This document shows positions 62,156 to 64,000 of a DNA stretch of 64,000 nucleotides, one piece after another (position 1 is the stretch's first letter; every line of letters starts with the position of its first letter). The position numbers and the translations under genes were made by a program. The notes under the pieces are model-generated. The model was not told the origin of the DNA, searched no databases, and saw only the letters and a program-made list of their open reading frames with translations. Source of the DNA: an uncultured Lachnospiraceae bacterium (lineage in GTDB: Bacteria > Bacillota > Clostridia > Lachnospirales > Lachnospiraceae); contig CAOKWI010000011.1 in NCBI GenBank assembly GCA_948473115.1, positions 17,033-81,032 of the forward strand, in the 5' to 3' direction.

Positions 62156-62941
62156 TCAACTTTCTCTCTTGCTGTAAATTTTTACGATTACTATATAGGA
62201 TATTGCTCCAATAGTGAAAACAGCAATAGCGGTAATCCATAGCGGCAGAAAATATGGCTCTATGATTGAATATGCCGGGGAATCCGGCGAAACAAACTGT
62301 GCTGCCTGCCACCGGTAAATAGTGGGGGCAGGAAAGATGTTGGAAATCAGTTTCATAGCTGGTTCTTTCGATGCAAACTGCCCGCCATACGCCAGCATAT
62401 AGTCAAACATAGTGTAGAAAAATGTCAATATGATTGAAAAGATATAAGAACGGTTCAGTCCAACAATCATAATGACGACCGGCAATGTGCTGGCCGTATA
62501 TAACAGGCCGGTAATAATGGAAATCCCTATCTTTTCACCAATGTTTACCAATTCGCTCCCGGCTATCATTCCCCCGACCATAGAGGATAGCAATGTTGCC
62601 AGCGAATAAATGAAGCCCAAAATGAAAAGAACAGCAATTTTGGCGCTTGCAATTTTGGCAGGGGAAACAGGAATGGTATGCAGGTTTTTCAGGGTGTCAT
62701 TATCACGCTCCATAAAAAACAGCATTGCTGACACAATCCCTAAAACGATAGGCAGCATAACCGGTTCGCCCAGCGTTACAAGCAGTCCAAAAACAGCATC
62801 AAAACCAGTAAAGCTTCCGACATTCCCTGCTAATACCAATGCTGTAAAGGGAATTGGAAAAAGCAGGGCTGCGAAAATCACAAAGGACACAAAATGCTTG
62901 CGCTTTAGTTTCCAGAACTCACATTGAATCAGTTTAAGCAA
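62156..62941 (-). CDS. LanE-like ABC immunity permease
   Basis: A 261-residue membrane protein with six helices: LKLIQCEFWKLKRKHFVSFVIFAALLFPIPF at the start, then MLFFMERDNDTLKNLHTIPVSPAKIASAKIAVLF, the LanE pattern. No ATG fits; a TTG at 62941, overlapping the ATPase stop by 8 bases behind AGGGGG, is the likely start. An ORF could extend to 63097, but that lies inside the ATPase gene. It pairs with the LanG-like permease. Confidence 0.88.
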   Translation of the reverse strand: MLKLIQCEFWKLKRKHFVSFVIFAALLFPIPFTALVLAGNVGSFTGFDAVFGLLVTLGEPVMLPIVLGIVSAMLFFMERDNDTLKNLHTIPVSPAKIASAKIAVLFILGFIYSLATLLSSMVGGMIAGSELVNIGEKIGISIITGLLYTASTLPVVIMIVGLNRSYIFSIILTFFYTMFDYMLAYGGQFASKEPAMKLISNIFPAPTIYRWQAAQFVSPDSPAYSIIEPYFLPLWITAIAVFTIGAISYIVIVKIYSKRES

Positions 62942-63857
62942 TCCCCTCACCCCCTGTAATTTTCTTGAAATAGTCCTCCAATGTATCCTCACAAAGATGC
63001 GCTTCCCCAATATCAATGCCGTTCTCCATAAAAATGCGGTTAATCTTTGCCACCGGCAGGGATGTATCATACAGATATAGATTGTAATCATCCGCAATCC
63101 GCATATTTTTTGTCCGGAACAGATTGCCTATGAGCTGCGCAGCCTTTTTTGCATCCGAAAGAATGAAGTGAACAAATTTTGCGTTCTTTTCCTCCAATTC
63201 TTTCAGACTTTCTTCTTCCAGCAAAACGCCACGGTCGATAATCCCAATATCGTCTGCCAACAAAGAAATTTCCGAAAGAATGTGGCTGGAAATCAGAATG
63301 GTCTTGCCTCCGCCATCACACAGTTCCCGGATAAATGAACGGACTTCCGCAATGCCAATGGGGTCAAGGCCATTGATCGGCTCGTCAAGTATCAGTACTT
63401 CCGGTCCATGCATGACAGCCAATGCAATGGCGAGGCGCTGTTTCATACCGAGGGAGTATTCCGAGAAGAGCTTTTTATCCCGGTACGGCAGATTAACAAG
63501 CCCCAAAGCTTCTTTGACATAACCAGGCTTGTTAATTCCACGCAGCTTTGCAAAAATTTCCAAATTCTCCGTTGCAGTCAGATTTGGATAGAACCCCGGC
63601 GATTCAATCAGACAGCCGATACGGGTCAGTATTTTATCCTCATTCCCCTGCATAGAGCGCCCGAAAATCCTGACTTCACCGGAAGTAGGGGCAGTCAATC
63701 CCAGCAACATTTTCATCGTGGTAGTCTTGCCGGCGCCATTGCGTCCTAACAGGCCGTAAATCCTTCCTTTCTTTACATGAATATTCAGATTGGAAACGCT
63801 CACCTGGTTTCCATATTGTTTTGTTAAACTGTGAGTTTCAATCATATATTCGCTCAT
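62934..63857 (-). CDS. LanF-like ABC immunity ATPase
   Basis: A 307-residue ATPase. Walker A is GLLGRNGAGKTTTMKMLLG, the signature YSLGMKQRLAIALAVMH, and Walker B VLILDEPINGLDPIG; SSHILSEISLLAD carries the switch histidine. It belongs to the lantibiotic/bacitracin protection type (LanF/BcrA). With the two permeases it removes peptides from the membrane. AGGAGG lies 9 bases before the ATG, and the same site is duplicated just upstream. No lantibiotic precursor gene is in the window. Confidence 0.93.
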   Translation of the reverse strand: MSEYMIETHSLTKQYGNQVSVSNLNIHVKKGRIYGLLGRNGAGKTTTMKMLLGLTAPTSGEVRIFGRSMQGNEDKILTRIGCLIESPGFYPNLTATENLEIFAKLRGINKPGYVKEALGLVNLPYRDKKLFSEYSLGMKQRLAIALAVMHGPEVLILDEPINGLDPIGIAEVRSFIRELCDGGGKTILISSHILSEISLLADDIGIIDRGVLLEEESLKELEEKNAKFVHFILSDAKKAAQLIGNLFRTKNMRIADDYNLYLYDTSLPVAKINRIFMENGIDIGEAHLCEDTLEDYFKKITGGEGIA

Positions 63858-63888
63858 ATCTGTTTACCTCCTTTTGTTTTTCGCCCAT
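63838..63888 (-). CDS. Short leader ORF upstream of the LanF-like gene
   Basis: A 16-codon frame MGEKQKEVNRYERIYD, ending in TGA inside the ATPase gene. It arises because the block GGAGGTAAACAGATATG is duplicated (at 63857-63873 and about 63888-63904). Its ribosome site is as good as that of the ATPase. It could couple or attenuate translation, or be a by-product of the duplication. Confidence 0.4.
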   Translation of the reverse strand: MGEKQKEVNRYERIYD

Positions 63889-63904
63889 ATCTGTTTACCT
63901 CCCT

Positions 63905-63940
63905 ATATTGTCAAGTGATTTTCCTTAAAAAATAAGGAAT
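63905..63940 (-). promoter_or_regulatory. Palindrome and -35-like site upstream of the LanF operon
   Basis: TTCCTTA-TTTTT-TAAGGAA is a 7-bp inverted repeat, followed on the minus strand by TTGACA about 5 bases later. It could be an operator or the previous gene's terminator. Confidence 0.4.
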
Positions 63941-63948
63941 TTTAAGTT

Positions 63949-64000
63949 TCATATCTCAGGTAAATGAGCCAGGGAGATGGACATTTCTCTGTATCTGGTA
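63949..64000 (-). CDS. Possible C-terminus of an upstream gene (cut by edge)
   Basis: The minus strand reads TRYREMSISLAHLPEI followed by TGA. LanFEG genes are usually preceded or followed by a response regulator and kinase, but 16 residues do not identify a family, and other frames are also partly open. Confidence 0.2.
   Translation of the reverse strand, partial: TRYREMSISLAHLPEI

Noticed and set aside
62156..63097. LanE-like permease starting at 63097
   Set aside because: The first 52 codons lie inside the ATPase gene in another frame; the TTG at 62941 with an 8-base overlap is the usual arrangement.

Overview
The window looks like a chromosomal segment of a gut-type Firmicute, most likely a member of the Lachnospiraceae (Clostridium cluster XIVa). 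The reasons are the paired glgC/glgD genes, the NusG-domain-II plus Gx-transporter pair, an AAA-ATPase/PD-(D/E)XK protein of a type abundant in that family, strong AGGAGG ribosome sites, moderately high GC and many short interspersed palindromic repeats. No complete insertion sequence, prophage, CRISPR array or rRNA operon is visible. The species is not identifiable from the sequence alone.

Layout, left to right. 1-3006: start of polyphosphate kinase, a DUF815 AAA ATPase and bifunctional pheA, all on the minus strand. 3434-6122: a DUF5050-like exported protein, an SmtB-like ArsR repressor, a NusG-domain-II protein whose N-terminus is encoded by an interspersed repeat, and a Gx transporter. 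6185-10578: a folate operon read leftward as folC, folE, an HD hydrolase, folP and a folB-folK fusion. 11049-15414: CmpB-like, PH-domain, PTPS-related polytopic and nitroreductase proteins. 15587-17026: pyrB-pyrI, followed by an unusual tRNA-Pro(AGG). 17350-22799: an AI-2E-family transporter, an aminoacyl-histidine dipeptidase, a chemotaxis receptor and a slipin.

22800-31676 is the most interesting part. It holds slipin, a minus-strand tRNA-like RNA, the RNA ligase rtcB, two WYL-domain regulators and a DUF4317-like protein. A kinase-like P-loop protein, an AAA/PD-(D/E)XK protein and an MGMT-domain protein sit among them. The tRNA-like RNA lies about 255 bases downstream of rtcB on the same strand. 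It folds as a permuted tRNA: the acceptor-like stem is closed by a tetraloop and the anticodon-like stem is open. That is the layout of bacterial Y RNAs that mimic tRNA. With rtcB and slipin beside it, an RNA-repair locus is likely.

32514-38456: an Hsp70 and a giant J-domain protein, both with in-frame minisatellites. 38755-42851: a frameshifted small membrane protein, a small XRE regulator, a Rieske-type oxidoreductase, and an esterase with a coupled 44-residue membrane protein controlled by a divergent TetR gene. 42917-47712: glgD/glgC, a 43-residue protein behind a strong promoter with three 16-bp repeats, a DUF362 protein and a LysR regulator. 47831-52755: a MATE transporter, then a response regulator, ABC ATPase, permease and histidine kinase cassette. 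52957-59451: alpha-galactosidase with an ABC sugar importer and an AraC regulator. 59409-63888: VanZ, RlmD and a LanFEG-like ABC immunity cassette.

Intergenic space is rich in structured repeats of several families. One is a family of about 165-bp CTAG-bounded hairpin elements in four copies, one of them nested in another.
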